A stretch of 28,739 bases of DNA, from positions 1 through 28,739 of IMG/VR virus record IMGVR_UViG_3300046002_005300; one strand, given 5' to 3'. The notes under the pieces are model-generated. The model saw only the letters and a list, made by a program, of their open reading frames with translations, was not told the origin of the DNA and made no database searches. This DNA comes from a virus. Made by a program: the position numbers and the translations under genes. Positions 12,132-21,401 of the stretch are shown here, piece by piece; within the stretch, counting starts at the first letter, position 1, and each line of letters begins with the position of its first letter.

Positions 12132-15100
12132 CTATGAGGTCCGCTTCCACACTTGGATTGATACGTTTGGCGGCCTTGTTTCTGAAGTATCGGTTGTCAA
12201 CTTATATGATCCATCTGCAATCGGGGTTGATGTGTACAACCTGTTTGTATTGTCGCTGCCTCTGTCCTGAACATTTATGCTAGTTGCTCCTGTTTCCGAT
12301 CCGTACTGCCCAGGTATCACCGTTGCATAGTATGGCCCGTCCTTGTGCTTGTGCGTTTGCAACGCCGAGCCCTGTGCAATAACCAATGTCCCACTTGGTG
12401 TTCCAACAAATGCTGATGAAACTGTAACTTGATTTGGTATATTTATTATTGATATTTGGCGCCACTGAGTCCCAAATTTTATCCAATCGCCAATTGATGC
12501 ATAGTGATCAGTCGTAAATATTATTGATGTTGTTGTTGCGGACGAGACTACTTTTGTCGAGTGGGCAAATGACTTTGCGCTACCAGTACTTTGTGCGCCA
12601 CGGAAAAACATGCTATCCCAGACCTGGTATTCCCATGTTCCGGTAAAAATATCATACGGTGGCGCCTCGCCTGGCAACTGGAAATAGATCATGCCGATCG
12701 CGGCAGGCGCTTTCCCAGAGACTGTAATAGATCCATCAGTCCCATCTATTTTTATTACATTACTTCCATTATATGATCCACCAATAATTCTTACACGAGC
12801 GGTACTTTCTGTTCCATTGCTTCCCAACGCAAGTACAACATTTGAAGCCTGAAGATTACTAGTACCAAACCATATACCGTTAGTAAATCCTAAGTCTTCA
12901 TTTATTCTTAAATATGTATCAGATGTTTTTATAAAGTTTTTTCCCATAAACCCAACAGCGCCACCAGGCGATATTGTCATTACATTAACAGAACTATTCG
13001 GATTATAAACAAGATTACCATCGGTATTCTGATATAACTCTGCACCATTACCACCATTATAAGACCCGGAAAACTTTATTAATGGTGCTCCATCGCTTTT
13101 GATTCTTAACTGATAGTAACTAGCAGGCTTATAGATATCCAATGCATATTCAGGACTAGTGGTTCCAATACCAACATTCCTTCCTTTGGTAATAGTCATG
13201 GCAACTGCACTACTTGCATCATCCCTATTGCGATTATAAAATGATAATGCACCTTCTGGAGAAATTGCAGTAGTTGTAAAACCTATCGCCCATGCATCTG
13301 TAGGTGTGGATCCATAGCCAGTCAAACCTCTAGTGATCATAATCCCTGACCATTCATTATCACCACTATCTATTCGTATACCTTCACTCCATGCAGAAGA
13401 TGTTGATCTTAAATATAGATTATTTGATATTGTTAAAATACCAGCTGGATTTATTCTTGCGACTTCACCGCCTGCTCCATTTCCAAAAATAGTACCCTGT
13501 CCAGAATAATAATTAAGATATGAATTTCCAGATGAATCAACATAAAATCCGCGAATATTACTTAATGCTACTTCTTTTGTAATTCCTCCAGGTTTTGCAG
13601 AGTTAATGACACTTACCACTTGATTAGTTGGATATGTTCCATATGCAATATAGACTCTTACATTATACCCTTCCCAATATCCCATTGATGGAAACCAGAA
13701 GCACAACTTTCCACTTTCATTGAAAGCAACCAAACCACCTAGATTAAGACTTCCTCCAGTTGTCCCTCCATGGTTAATAATTGTTCCGCCATAAATGTAT
13801 CCCTGATATTTGAAATTAAGTGGTGATATTCTACCGTATGCATTTCCCTTTATTTCCAATACCCATGGAGCGCCATCTACAACACTATAATCAATTGCAG
13901 TCCTTATCAATGTCCCTGCAGGAAAATCTCTACCAGAATGATAGTAATCATTAAATGCTCCATAAAATGTCGTTGCATACATATCTACAGATGCGCGTAT
14001 GCTTCCTGTAACACGCACTTCTTTATTAAATAATATTGCAGTGGTAATATTTGTCGTAAAGCTACAATACGTTGTATCGGAAAACTGAACAGATAGATAG
14101 CTTGTATCATCGCCATAAAAATAAAACCCTCTTGTTGCTGGAGTAATTTTTTTATGAATATCATTTGTATAAAAATGTAATCCTTGTGATCCAATATCAC
14201 TGCCAAGCCGTATGATCTCAGACCCACCTGAATGCACGCTGAAACTTGCATCATGCGCGGTCATATCTCCGTTGAGGATTTCCATCGGTCCGTCTACGTG
14301 GACGGTATCGCCCGGTGCTACCCAGAAACCATAATCCTGGGTGGTATATGCTACCGTAGAGACTTCCCAATATGTTGTATTTGTTGGAAGTGTTCCTGCC
14401 GTACCGCCAGTCAACTTACACCGATATACAATTCCATTATAAAGAACGCGATCATTTAGGATATATGCTTTTGTAACATCAAACGCAGGACCGTTTTTGA
14501 GCAGCTCGTTAAGATACCCCATAGCGACTTTTTCTGATGATGTCGAAAAGATAGACACCCTATTTTTTTCTTTGTTCAGCTCTATTCTGTTTGTTGATTC
14601 ATCAAGCGCACTTGATAGTTTCTTATCGTATATCTTCCACCCGCCAATTGCGCCACCGGAAGAATTGATGATACCATCGATCATCAAGGTCGGTGTTGTT
14701 GCAGTGGGGTCCCAGTCCAGTTTTGACCCGAGGGAGAATTTTCCATGGATGTTTACATAAAATGGCGTATCATCACTGTTCCATGTGCCAACGCCAATGT
14801 AAAGGCTGTCGCTTGCGAGACTGACGGCCCCAACCTTTCCCGAGATTGCTTTGATACTTCCGGCGTTGGAAACGCTGAACGGCGCGTCACCAATTGCAGT
14901 TGCACCAGTCCAGATACCAGACCCAGCTTTCATCTGGACCCTGGTAGCACCGGTCCCAGCATAAAGACCATCAGTTCCGTCAACGGTAAACCCGGCAGCG
15001 GTTACCACGCCCGCCGTTGTCCATGCCAGCGTTGACGATGCGCCGAGATATCCTGATCCATCGGATAGAATCTGTGCGCGGACCGTGCCAGCCTGGTAAG

Positions 15101-17063
15101 CTTTTAGGCCGGTTGAATCCAGCTCTGCCCTGGTGTCGGTTGAACCGGTGCGGATTTTTCCTGTACCAAGGGCTGTGAGGTATCCGGTTTCAATAGTCCA
15201 GCCATGGGTTGTTCCTCCGAACGTACCGGCTGATGCGTGGATCGTACCGCGGATCGTTGCACTGGAAAACTCGGCCGCGCCGCTCCCCTCGATCTGCCAG
15301 CCGGCCGAGCCTGCCGCGTAGTTTGACGATTTGACAGTGTTGCCTGCCGAGATGGTGCCGGTAATCAGGCTGTCACCGTCCAGGGTGAGCTGCCCTTTGA
15401 TCAAGAGCTTGGTGCCGTTCCAGTTCACGTAGTTGTCAGCATCGCCGGAGAATGCAAACAGACCGTCGCTGTCAATATAGGATTTCCAGGCTCCGGTTTT
15501 GCGCAGACCGATATAGGATTGTGTCAGATACAAGCCGTCACCGGTCGGGGTGATATCGCTTGCGAAATTGTTGGAATCGATGGGCTGGCGGACCGTGCCG
15601 TCTGTGTTGAGGCCGAGGTCGATTATTGCGGCGCTGGTTTCGGATTGTTCGACTGTGTACCGGCTGCTGTTGACTGGTCGGCTGTTGCCTCCTACATCAA
15701 TTGACCTCGCTATGTAGTTTTTTACTTCTTCCAGATCGTAGGTGATTACCCCGCCAGGGCTGGCTTCGGATTCTACCATACCGATGACCCGGCAGGATAC
15801 GGACAGGCCGGCGTGTATGGCGTCGGTGACCTGGACGTACTGGCCAAGTGTCAGCACGGTGGCGCTCCGGGCTTTTATTTTAAGGTCTGAATAGGCGTAG
15901 TACTGGGCAAGCAGTCTTGCTAAAGTCTGTGCGGATGTATCGTCAAAAATGTGCTCGGCTTGGTGTTCAAGCAGCAGCTTGCCGCCGGTGGTGGATGACC
16001 GCGCGGTGTTTTTGGAAACTACAACATAGGCGTTGCCGGTGATCCGCAGCTTGGTGATTTTCTTTTGCGCTGCTGCAGTGTTGCGGTAGGCAAACGAGGC
16101 TTTGCGGTAATAGTTGGTAAGCGCCAGGGACAGGGTGATGCCGGTTTCGAATGTGGCATCGAGTGCGGCCGATGTGGCGACCCACACATCAAAGCCGTCG
16201 GGAGAATTCCAGGTGGCAAACACTTCGCCAAGCTTGGAGGTGAGCGGATAATAATCCTTGCCTTCGGCGTTGCCGGTGGCTTCCAGGACAATGTTGGCTT
16301 CGTTGGTTTCGTCCCGGCCGCTGGTATCCTGGTACAGGACTATGCCGGTTTTTGATTCCACCAGGTTGTAGTTGATACGGATATCGTCGTATTTTACCGG
16401 GCTTTTGGATATCTCGAGCTCGCCACGGATGTTGGCGGACCCGGCTGCAGTTGTCAGAGTGGCGGTGGTGGTGATGGGTCCGGAGTTGACTGCAGGGACA
16501 ATCTGCAGCTGGCCAGATTCGTTGAACAGGTGAACATGGCTGCATTCAAACAGGATCGCTTCGAGCAGCTGGCCCCAGGTCTTTTTGTCGTCGGGCAATA
16601 CCACTTCATAGGGTACCGTCTGCGATATGGTCGGCAGGCCGGATGCCAGAGTTACTCCGGCAGCGGCAGCGATGACATGCACAAGGCTGGTACTTGTGCT
16701 GGATGGGTTGCAGATCGCGTAGCCAGCCCATGCGACCGGATCGGCAATGGTCGTGCCGAGCAGCTGCAGCGTCGGGTCTTCTGCGATAATCTCCATGTAC
16801 TTGATGCCATCGCGAATGACAGCCCGGTAATTAGGCGACAGGTAACCGGCAAAATAGGCCGACCCGTTTTTGGTGACGGTAATGCCGACCGTGTCGTTTG
16901 CGATGAGGGTGGCAAACAGTGTCTGGTCAAATGTGCAGCGGAACGCCAGCCGGTTGACGTTTGGCCGCAGCTCGGTGAACAACCGCCGTTCCCTGGTGAT
17001 GGACATGACATCGACACGGGCGGTTATGTCGCCCCCGGGGTTTAAAACGAATGACCAGCTCAT
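12132..17063 (-). CDS. Tail hub / central fibre protein, 1643 aa
   Basis: Residues 1 to about 465 resemble a tail-hub or baseplate gp27-like domain (start MSWSFVLNPGG). Residues about 480-820 are repeated beta-rich fibre segments (LYLTQSYIGLRKTG, GGWKIYDKKL). A chitin-binding-like motif (FDVTKAYILNDRVLYNG) lies near 855-885. The distal half contains NVGIGTTSPEYALDI (about 1290), typical of fibres ahead of a chaperone, and the C-terminus has a collar-like end (THKHKD... TRPPNVSIQVW). No S74 peptidase signature is seen. Codon and base use change sharply: about 12.7-14.6 kb is AT-rich. The start overlaps the tape-measure stop by ATGA. It probably binds the host receptor. Confidence 0.82.
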   Translation of the reverse strand: MSWSFVLNPGGDITARVDVMSITRERRLFTELRPNVNRLAFRCTFDQTLFATLIANDTVGITVTKNGSAYFAGYLSPNYRAVIRDGIKYMEIIAEDPTLQLLGTTIADPVAWAGYAICNPSSTSTSLVHVIAAAAGVTLASGLPTISQTVPYEVVLPDDKKTWGQLLEAILFECSHVHLFNESGQLQIVPAVNSGPITTTATLTTAAGSANIRGELEISKSPVKYDDIRINYNLVESKTGIVLYQDTSGRDETNEANIVLEATGNAEGKDYYPLTSKLGEVFATWNSPDGFDVWVATSAALDATFETGITLSLALTNYYRKASFAYRNTAAAQKKITKLRITGNAYVVVSKNTARSSTTGGKLLLEHQAEHIFDDTSAQTLARLLAQYYAYSDLKIKARSATVLTLGQYVQVTDAIHAGLSVSCRVIGMVESEASPGGVITYDLEEVKNYIARSIDVGGNSRPVNSSRYTVEQSETSAAIIDLGLNTDGTVRQPIDSNNFASDITPTGDGLYLTQSYIGLRKTGAWKSYIDSDGLFAFSGDADNYVNWNGTKLLIKGQLTLDGDSLITGTISAGNTVKSSNYAAGSAGWQIEGSGAAEFSSATIRGTIHASAGTFGGTTHGWTIETGYLTALGTGKIRTGSTDTRAELDSTGLKAYQAGTVRAQILSDGSGYLGASSTLAWTTAGVVTAAGFTVDGTDGLYAGTGATRVQMKAGSGIWTGATAIGDAPFSVSNAGSIKAISGKVGAVSLASDSLYIGVGTWNSDDTPFYVNIHGKFSLGSKLDWDPTATTPTLMIDGIINSSGGAIGGWKIYDKKLSSALDESTNRIELNKEKNRVSIFSTSSEKVAMGYLNELLKNGPAFDVTKAYILNDRVLYNGIVYRCKLTGGTAGTLPTNTTYWEVSTVAYTTQDYGFWVAPGDTVHVDGPMEILNGDMTAHDASFSVHSGGSEIIRLGSDIGSQGLHFYTNDIHKKITPATRGFYFYGDDTSYLSVQFSDTTYCSFTTNITTAILFNKEVRVTGSIRASVDMYATTFYGAFNDYYHSGRDFPAGTLIRTAIDYSVVDGAPWVLEIKGNAYGRISPLNFKYQGYIYGGTIINHGGTTGGSLNLGGLVAFNESGKLCFWFPSMGYWEGYNVRVYIAYGTYPTNQVVSVINSAKPGGITKEVALSNIRGFYVDSSGNSYLNYYSGQGTIFGNGAGGEVARINPAGILTISNNLYLRSTSSAWSEGIRIDSGDNEWSGIMITRGLTGYGSTPTDAWAIGFTTTAISPEGALSFYNRNRDDASSAVAMTITKGRNVGIGTTSPEYALDIYKPASYYQLRIKSDGAPLIKFSGSYNGGNGAELYQNTDGNLVYNPNSSVNVMTISPGGAVGFMGKNFIKTSDTYLRINEDLGFTNGIWFGTSNLQASNVVLALGSNGTESTARVRIIGGSYNGSNVIKIDGTDGSITVSGKAPAAIGMIYFQLPGEAPPYDIFTGTWEYQVWDSMFFRGAQSTGSAKSFAHSTKVVSSATTTSIIFTTDHYASIGDWIKFGTQWRQISIINIPNQVTVSSAFVGTPSGTLVIAQGSALQTHKHKDGPYYATVIPGQYGSETGATSINVQDRGSDNTNRLYTSTPIADGSYKLTTDTSETRPPNVSIQVWKRTS

Positions 17064-19210
17064 GCATACCTCGCATTGCGCTGGATCAGGTTGTTGATGA
17101 TGGTGGCGAGCTCTTCCATGCCTCCGGAGCCGACAACGTTACCCTGGTTGTAGAATTTGAACGTGATAGGCTGGCTGCCAGTGTAGGTAGGGCCGCCCCC
17201 GGGGCCGCCCCCGGGGCCGCCCCTGGGTCGCGTTGGCAAACCAGGATCATCTGCCCATATAGCGTCTTGCCGATCTGGTATCCCTGTAAATGCATCGGAT
17301 GAAAATGTTTCGTAGCTTCTCTGGTTGAATATATTGGCAGGGTTGAGATTGTACATGAACGTCTGCAAAGACCGGCCAAGCCACCCGAACAGATCGCCAA
17401 GCCATTTTATTGGCGATAAAAGTGCAATCATGACATGGGCAATGGCCTGTATTATCGGTTTTAAAACTTCTCCAAGCCCTTTGGCCAGATCGGCAACTCC
17501 GACCGCAAGATCTTCAAAAAGTGGTAGCATGTATTCCCCCAGTTGCGCGCCGATGCCCCACAGCAGATCTGATATCGGGATCAAGACTTGTTCCAACGTA
17601 GGCCCGATGGTGTCGAACAACCCATTGAACATGGTAATCAGGGGGTCTCCAATTTCTTTCATGCGCTGGAATGTCCCGGTAAGGCCCTGGAACTGTGAAA
17701 AGAATTCCTGCAGCATGTTGCCGGTGTCTTCTTTTGGTGGCGTGTAGTTGAATCGTTCCCCCTCGAAAAATGGCAGCAGGCTTCTTCTTGGATTGGATTC
17801 GGTGTTGTCACCTGAGGGCAAAGGGACGTTTTGCGATGGAGGGGCGAATGACAAGCCTGTATTTAACAACCGATCAGACAGTTCTTTTTGATATCTGATA
17901 AGCCCGATGAGCGTGTCTGACTGCGTCTGGAACTGGAAATTACCGGCATTGTTGCCAGTCATAAGGTTTACAATTATAGACCCGATCTCATCGATTTCGC
18001 TTTTTACGGCCTGGGTCCAGTCTTTACCGGCAACGTTTGCGGCTTTGAGTTCGAGTTCTGTCCGTTCGCGGTAGCGCTCGTTGAACAATACGCCGGTCAT
18101 GCCGGATGATGTAGCCGCTTTGAGAATATCCGCTAACGCTTTTCGCCAGTCTGGCTCACTGGTTTCCCCGCTGCCGCCAAGCCCGCCAGCAGCGCGCCCA
18201 CCAGTTGGCTGCACGCCAACGGTTCCACCAGGGGTTTTTAGTTCCTGCAATGCCCGCTGAGCCGACCCCCAGGCCCGCATTAGATTTTCGTATTCTGTTG
18301 CGGCGCGGCTTATTGCTCTAGCATCTTGCTCCTGGTTGCTGCTCGAGTTTTTTAGCATTTGCCAATTTGCAAAAGCATTGTCTCTTTGATTGCGCAAATC
18401 AGATTCGGCACGTATTGCTTCTGCCAAAGATGTATTACCTGTTCCCAAAGCTTCGTTGTAATCTTTCCTGGCCCTGTATGCTTCGTTCCATCGGCTTATT
18501 ATTTTTTCTATGCCTTCGATCATCGGGTTTATGAATTTGGTGACTTGCTCGCCCATGTTGGTTTTCATCTCGGCAAATGCTGTGGACATGTCTTTGATAT
18601 CCTGAGACACGCCGCCGGCCATTGTTTCGGAAATGTCGCCAAAGCGGTCATTGACGATTTTGGCAGCGTCTCCGGCTTTGAGTTGCTCGCTGGTCAGCTG
18701 CCCGATCTCCGGCACCAGCTTGGCCAGCTCCCCGGAGTTGCCCTGGAATGTCTCTGCCAGTTTCTTCATTGACTCGTTGAGGCCCTGGCCGGTAACATTG
18801 GACAGGTTGACGGCCGCCCGGCTGACGCTGTCTATCTCGGAATCCGTTGCACCCAGAGCGGCCAGATCGGCGACCATGTCGCTGATCTCTTTGCGGCTGG
18901 ACAGGGTCTGCCGGCCAAGGTCTTCGATGAGCGTGTTGAGCTTTTTGAATGACGCGTCGTTGCCGTTGACGGCCGCGCGCATCTGCAAGGCGGACCGTTC
19001 TATTTCGCCGAATTCTTTTACTGCATCGGCAGAAAACTTGACAAACTGTTTGCCAAGCTCGGCGAGGCCAAGCAGCGTAAAAGCGCCGGCAATGCCTTTG
19101 GCCATTTTTTTGACTGCATCTTCTACCCCAAGAATGTTTTTTAATGTGCCTTGGATGCCTTGGCGCGTCTGGTCTTCAGCCGCTATTACAATCTTGGCTT
19201 TACGCGCCAT
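17060..19210 (-). CDS. Tail tape measure protein
   Basis: This 716-residue protein has an N-terminal helical region (RKAKIVIAAEDQTRQGIQGTL), long coiled coils (about 60-300) with an ALGATDSEIDSVSRAAVNLS repeat-like pattern seen in tape measures, a hydrophobic segment near 545-600 that may insert in the host membrane, and a Gly/Pro repeat (GGPGGGPGGGP) near the end. At about 1.5 angstrom per residue it predicts a tail near 100 nm, consistent with a siphovirus. The ATG at 19210 has GGGGGA about 5 nt upstream; a TTG 4 codons earlier is less likely. It follows the chaperone frames, as in lambda. Confidence 0.9.
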   Translation of the reverse strand: MARKAKIVIAAEDQTRQGIQGTLKNILGVEDAVKKMAKGIAGAFTLLGLAELGKQFVKFSADAVKEFGEIERSALQMRAAVNGNDASFKKLNTLIEDLGRQTLSSRKEISDMVADLAALGATDSEIDSVSRAAVNLSNVTGQGLNESMKKLAETFQGNSGELAKLVPEIGQLTSEQLKAGDAAKIVNDRFGDISETMAGGVSQDIKDMSTAFAEMKTNMGEQVTKFINPMIEGIEKIISRWNEAYRARKDYNEALGTGNTSLAEAIRAESDLRNQRDNAFANWQMLKNSSSNQEQDARAISRAATEYENLMRAWGSAQRALQELKTPGGTVGVQPTGGRAAGGLGGSGETSEPDWRKALADILKAATSSGMTGVLFNERYRERTELELKAANVAGKDWTQAVKSEIDEIGSIIVNLMTGNNAGNFQFQTQSDTLIGLIRYQKELSDRLLNTGLSFAPPSQNVPLPSGDNTESNPRRSLLPFFEGERFNYTPPKEDTGNMLQEFFSQFQGLTGTFQRMKEIGDPLITMFNGLFDTIGPTLEQVLIPISDLLWGIGAQLGEYMLPLFEDLAVGVADLAKGLGEVLKPIIQAIAHVMIALLSPIKWLGDLFGWLGRSLQTFMYNLNPANIFNQRSYETFSSDAFTGIPDRQDAIWADDPGLPTRPRGGPGGGPGGGPTYTGSQPITFKFYNQGNVVGSGGMEELATIINNLIQRNARYA
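17191..17226. repeat. 12-bp GC-rich tandem repeat in tape measure gene
   Basis: Three consecutive 12-bp units (GGCCGCCCCCGG twice, then one with a single change) start at 17191, 17203 and 17215. They encode the Gly/Pro-rich linker near the tape-measure C-terminus. Copy number could vary by slippage, lengthening the linker by 4 residues per unit without shifting the frame. Confidence 0.8.
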
Positions 19211-19211
19211 T

Positions 19212-19466
19212 TCATCCCCCAATCAAGCTGGTAGCTTCGCGTGCGTATTCCTGGAAGGCCGTCTGGACCGCTTGCAGGATCCGCATGGTTGCAGCCGGCT
19301 GGTCCATGTATGATCCAGCAAACGGCCAATGCACGAAATGGCCATCCTGGTTGCTGCAAAGCGGAAGGAAAAGCTGGACCCATCGTTCCCACTTGGCCCC
19401 CTGGCAATCTTCCCATAGCTCCGGGTCAATATTCTCCCCTCGGAATATCATCCCGGCTATGGCCAT
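19212..19466 (-). CDS. Tail assembly chaperone, frameshift extension (T-like)
   Basis: The frame encodes 84 residues from an ATG (start MAIAGMIFRG...) and is open upstream to the slippery G7 at 19484-19490. No Shine-Dalgarno lies at a useful distance from the ATG. A -1 shift in the previous gene would enter this frame as EERRQL followed by MAIAG, giving a fusion of about 203 residues. That is the G/GT arrangement of lambda-like tail chaperones, which load the tape measure and recruit tube subunits. WELDC-like and aromatic content (ELWEDCQGAKWERW) is compatible with the T part. Independent translation from the overlapping TGATG remains possible. Confidence 0.65.
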   Translation of the reverse strand: MAIAGMIFRGENIDPELWEDCQGAKWERWVQLFLPLCSNQDGHFVHWPFAGSYMDQPAATMRILQAVQTAFQEYAREATSLIGG

Positions 19467-19822
19467 CAGTTGCCGGCGCTCTTCCCCCCCAGGGTAAAAA
19501 GGACTTCATCCCTGTACTTGTTCAAAACGTGCATCATCATCGACAGCTTGCTGAATACCACTGTGGCGACTTCTTCGGCTGTCATGAGCTCTGTTTCGGT
19601 CTTGTACAGATTGTGGCCAACCATAAGGCTTGGCATGTTTTCGCGGAACCACTCCACAATTTTGCGGGTGTTGCCGCCGCTGACAACCTCATCCATGGCC
19701 ATGCTGCCAAGTGCATCCGTTTCGCGCAGTTCGATGTAGACATCCTCATCCGGCACATCGAAAAACGCCCCGAGCTGGATTTTCGTTGACACCAGATAAT
19801 TCTTTTTAGGTACGACTACCAC
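19466..19822 (-). CDS. Tail assembly chaperone (G-like)
   Basis: The 118-residue protein starts at a GTG (VVVPKKN) preceded by a G-rich ribosome-binding site. It has an N-terminal beta part with FDVPDEDVYIELRETDALG and a helical C-terminal half (TAEEVATVVFSKLSMMMHVLNKYRDEV). Position between tube and tape-measure genes, size, and a slippery G7 tract 5 codons before the stop identify it as the upstream chaperone of a frameshift pair. It would act in the cytoplasm during tail assembly and not remain in the virion. Sequence similarity to a named family is not obvious to me, so the call relies on synteny and the frameshift signal. Confidence 0.7.
   Translation of the reverse strand: MVVVPKKNYLVSTKIQLGAFFDVPDEDVYIELRETDALGSMAMDEVVSGGNTRKIVEWFRENMPSLMVGHNLYKTETELMTAEEVATVVFSKLSMMMHVLNKYRDEVLFTLGGKSAGN
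19484..19490 (-). promoter_or_regulatory. Slippery G7 tract for -1 ribosomal frameshift
   Basis: On the minus strand codons read CTG GGG GGG AAG, so G GGG GGG is a perfect X XXY YYZ-type heptamer in the zero frame. Slipping back one base lets both tRNAs re-pair fully and continues into the overlapping chaperone frame (19212-19466) without a stop. The zero-frame stop is 5 codons downstream. Frameshifting at this place is conserved in tail chaperones of long-tailed phages. Confidence 0.7.
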
Positions 19823-19831
19823 AATCCCCCC

Positions 19832-20806
19832 TTAGTACGCAGCGGTGTTGCCGTCGTAGATGACAGCAGTGATCGGTTCGGTTGCGCCAACGGCGGTGGC
19901 TTCTGAGGTGATGCTGGACATGAGCACGCCGCGGCCGCTGACGTTGGTTTTGCGGTCCAGGATGGCAACGTTGGCCAGGGTGATATCCATCCGGTACTTG
20001 CTGGCTACGGCTACGATCTCCGGGCTTTCGACGTGCAGGACAACTGTTGCTACCACGGCCTCTGCCAGGTAGTTGGTGGTGTGCAGTGTCTCATCATTGG
20101 CGTCATATGGCTTTTCGATCATCAGCTTGATCTTACGGCTGCCGTGCATCGGCTCGGACTGGTACAGCCCGGATATGCTTGTCTGCGGTCCGTCTTCCAG
20201 GGCGTTGTCGATCTCCAGATCAAAGCCAGTGATTTCGTAGGCTGTACCGCCGACAGTCAGCGTTGCCCCTATGAATTTGTAACTTTTGAGCGTCGGCCCG
20301 GTGGACGTTGTGATGGTGCCGGTAGACTCATCTTTGCCCCGGACAGACATGACCGCGCGGATGTAGTCTCCAGCCTTGCCAGAAAGCTTGAGGCTAGAGA
20401 CCTTGCAGCCGGAATACTTTTTGATGGCCTGCTTGCGGTCGATGATCAGGGTGTATGATGGCAGCTGTGCCGTGGCGCTCTGTGCAATGATGGTGTGTTG
20501 GTGCTGGCCGGTTACGCCGCCTTGGTTCTGGACAACGGTATCCGTTCCACCCAAGGCAGCTTTCATGGTAAACCCGGCATTTTCCGGCTTGAGGATCCAC
20601 GATACATCCCCACCGGCCTTGAGGCCAAGGAGGGCATACCCGGCGGCCGCTTTGGCTGCAAGGAGGCTTTCTTCTTCTGCTTTGTTGGCTTCCGGAATCA
20701 GCGACTCGGACAGGAAATTGATCAGCATGGTGTCTGCAACGGCCGTACCCCAGGCGGATTCTTTGCCGATGGCACATTTAGCCCCGGCTCCCATGTTGAA
20801 TGCCAT
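19832..20806 (-). CDS. Major tail tube protein
   Basis: The 324-residue beta-rich protein starts MAFNMGAGAKCAIGKESAWGT, the typical opening of phage tail-tube proteins, with TMLINFLSESL, an internal GGDVSWILKPEN segment, and a DLEIDNALEDGP stretch followed by ISGLYQSEP. It forms the stacked rings of the tail. A perfect AGGAGG sits 6 nt before the ATG, stronger than most neighbours, matching the high copy number needed. It is followed by the chaperone pair as in other siphoviruses. Its length exceeds a minimal tube subunit (about 200), so an extra surface domain is likely. Confidence 0.88.
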   Translation of the reverse strand: MAFNMGAGAKCAIGKESAWGTAVADTMLINFLSESLIPEANKAEEESLLAAKAAAGYALLGLKAGGDVSWILKPENAGFTMKAALGGTDTVVQNQGGVTGQHQHTIIAQSATAQLPSYTLIIDRKQAIKKYSGCKVSSLKLSGKAGDYIRAVMSVRGKDESTGTITTSTGPTLKSYKFIGATLTVGGTAYEITGFDLEIDNALEDGPQTSISGLYQSEPMHGSRKIKLMIEKPYDANDETLHTTNYLAEAVVATVVLHVESPEIVAVASKYRMDITLANVAILDRKTNVSGRGVLMSSITSEATAVGATEPITAVIYDGNTAAY

Positions 20807-20807
20807 G

Positions 20808-20969
20808 TCATTCCTCCTTGGCGGGCGGTGCCGCCAGCTCTATAATGCCAACCCCGATGCCGGCCAGCTCGATGGCTTCGGCTTCGGGCATGTCGTAGGT
20901 TTTGCCGTTGTCGTAGTGCCGGTGGTTGCCCAGCATCCTGACCCGGACGGTTTTTTCTTTTGTGGCCAT
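20808..20969 (-). CDS. Short conserved tail-module protein, 53 aa
   Basis: The peptide MATKEKTVRVRMLGNHRHYDNGKTYDMPEAEAIELAG ... resembles small phage proteins in head-tail modules that begin with a basic strand followed by G..Y.MP and an AxELAxxG helix. Their role is unknown; they may bind tube or connector subunits. An AGGAGG lies 7 nt before the ATG at 20969. A nearer ATG at 20975 overlaps the upstream stop but would be only one base from that RBS. The open frame to 21161 is not used. Confidence 0.65.
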   Translation of the reverse strand: MATKEKTVRVRMLGNHRHYDNGKTYDMPEAEAIELAGIGVGIIELAAPPAKEE

Positions 20970-20971
20970 TG

Positions 20972-21400
20972 TCATACCTCCTCGCTCTCGAACATGTAGC
21001 GTATTTTGTACGCCTTGGTATCCGGCTTGCCTTCTACGCCTTCGTAGGCTTCGGTTTCCTGCGTGGTCATGTACTCGGCGTGCCTGCTTAGACAGTCGTA
21101 CAATGCCAGGCTGTAGTTCCTGGCCTGCTGCCGGAGCACTGCTTCTGTTGCTCCCAGGCAAAACACGTACACATCAACGATGTACTGGACATACAATCCT
21201 GATACCGGGCGGTCTTCCGTCTCGGTCTGGCTGGAATCAATCTCGATGAACACTTCGGCTTTAAGCGACGGCTGCCGGTATTCGCCTGCATAAACCTGCT
21301 TGGTTTCGAGCGCCACCAGCGGTACGCCTACGGTTGACCTTGCTGCGATGTACGCGGCGGAGTTGGCGACTATGTACGTGGCAAGCTCTTCCTGCGTCAT
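20972..21400 (-). CDS. Tail completion / terminator-like protein
   Basis: The 142-residue alpha/beta protein has an N-terminal helix (LATYIVANSAAYIA), strands such as KAEVFIEID and VQYIVDVYVFC, and a C-terminal EAYEGVEGKPDTKAYKIRYMFES. This resembles Gp17/gpU-like tail completion proteins, which cap the tube and join it to the connector. Its location between the gp10-like protein and the tube gene is the expected place. Similarity is at the pattern level, so the precise family (DUF3168-type or other) is uncertain. Confidence 0.65.
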   Translation of the reverse strand: MTQEELATYIVANSAAYIAARSTVGVPLVALETKQVYAGEYRQPSLKAEVFIEIDSSQTETEDRPVSGLYVQYIVDVYVFCLGATEAVLRQQARNYSLALYDCLSRHAEYMTTQETEAYEGVEGKPDTKAYKIRYMFESEEV

Positions 21401-21401
21401 C

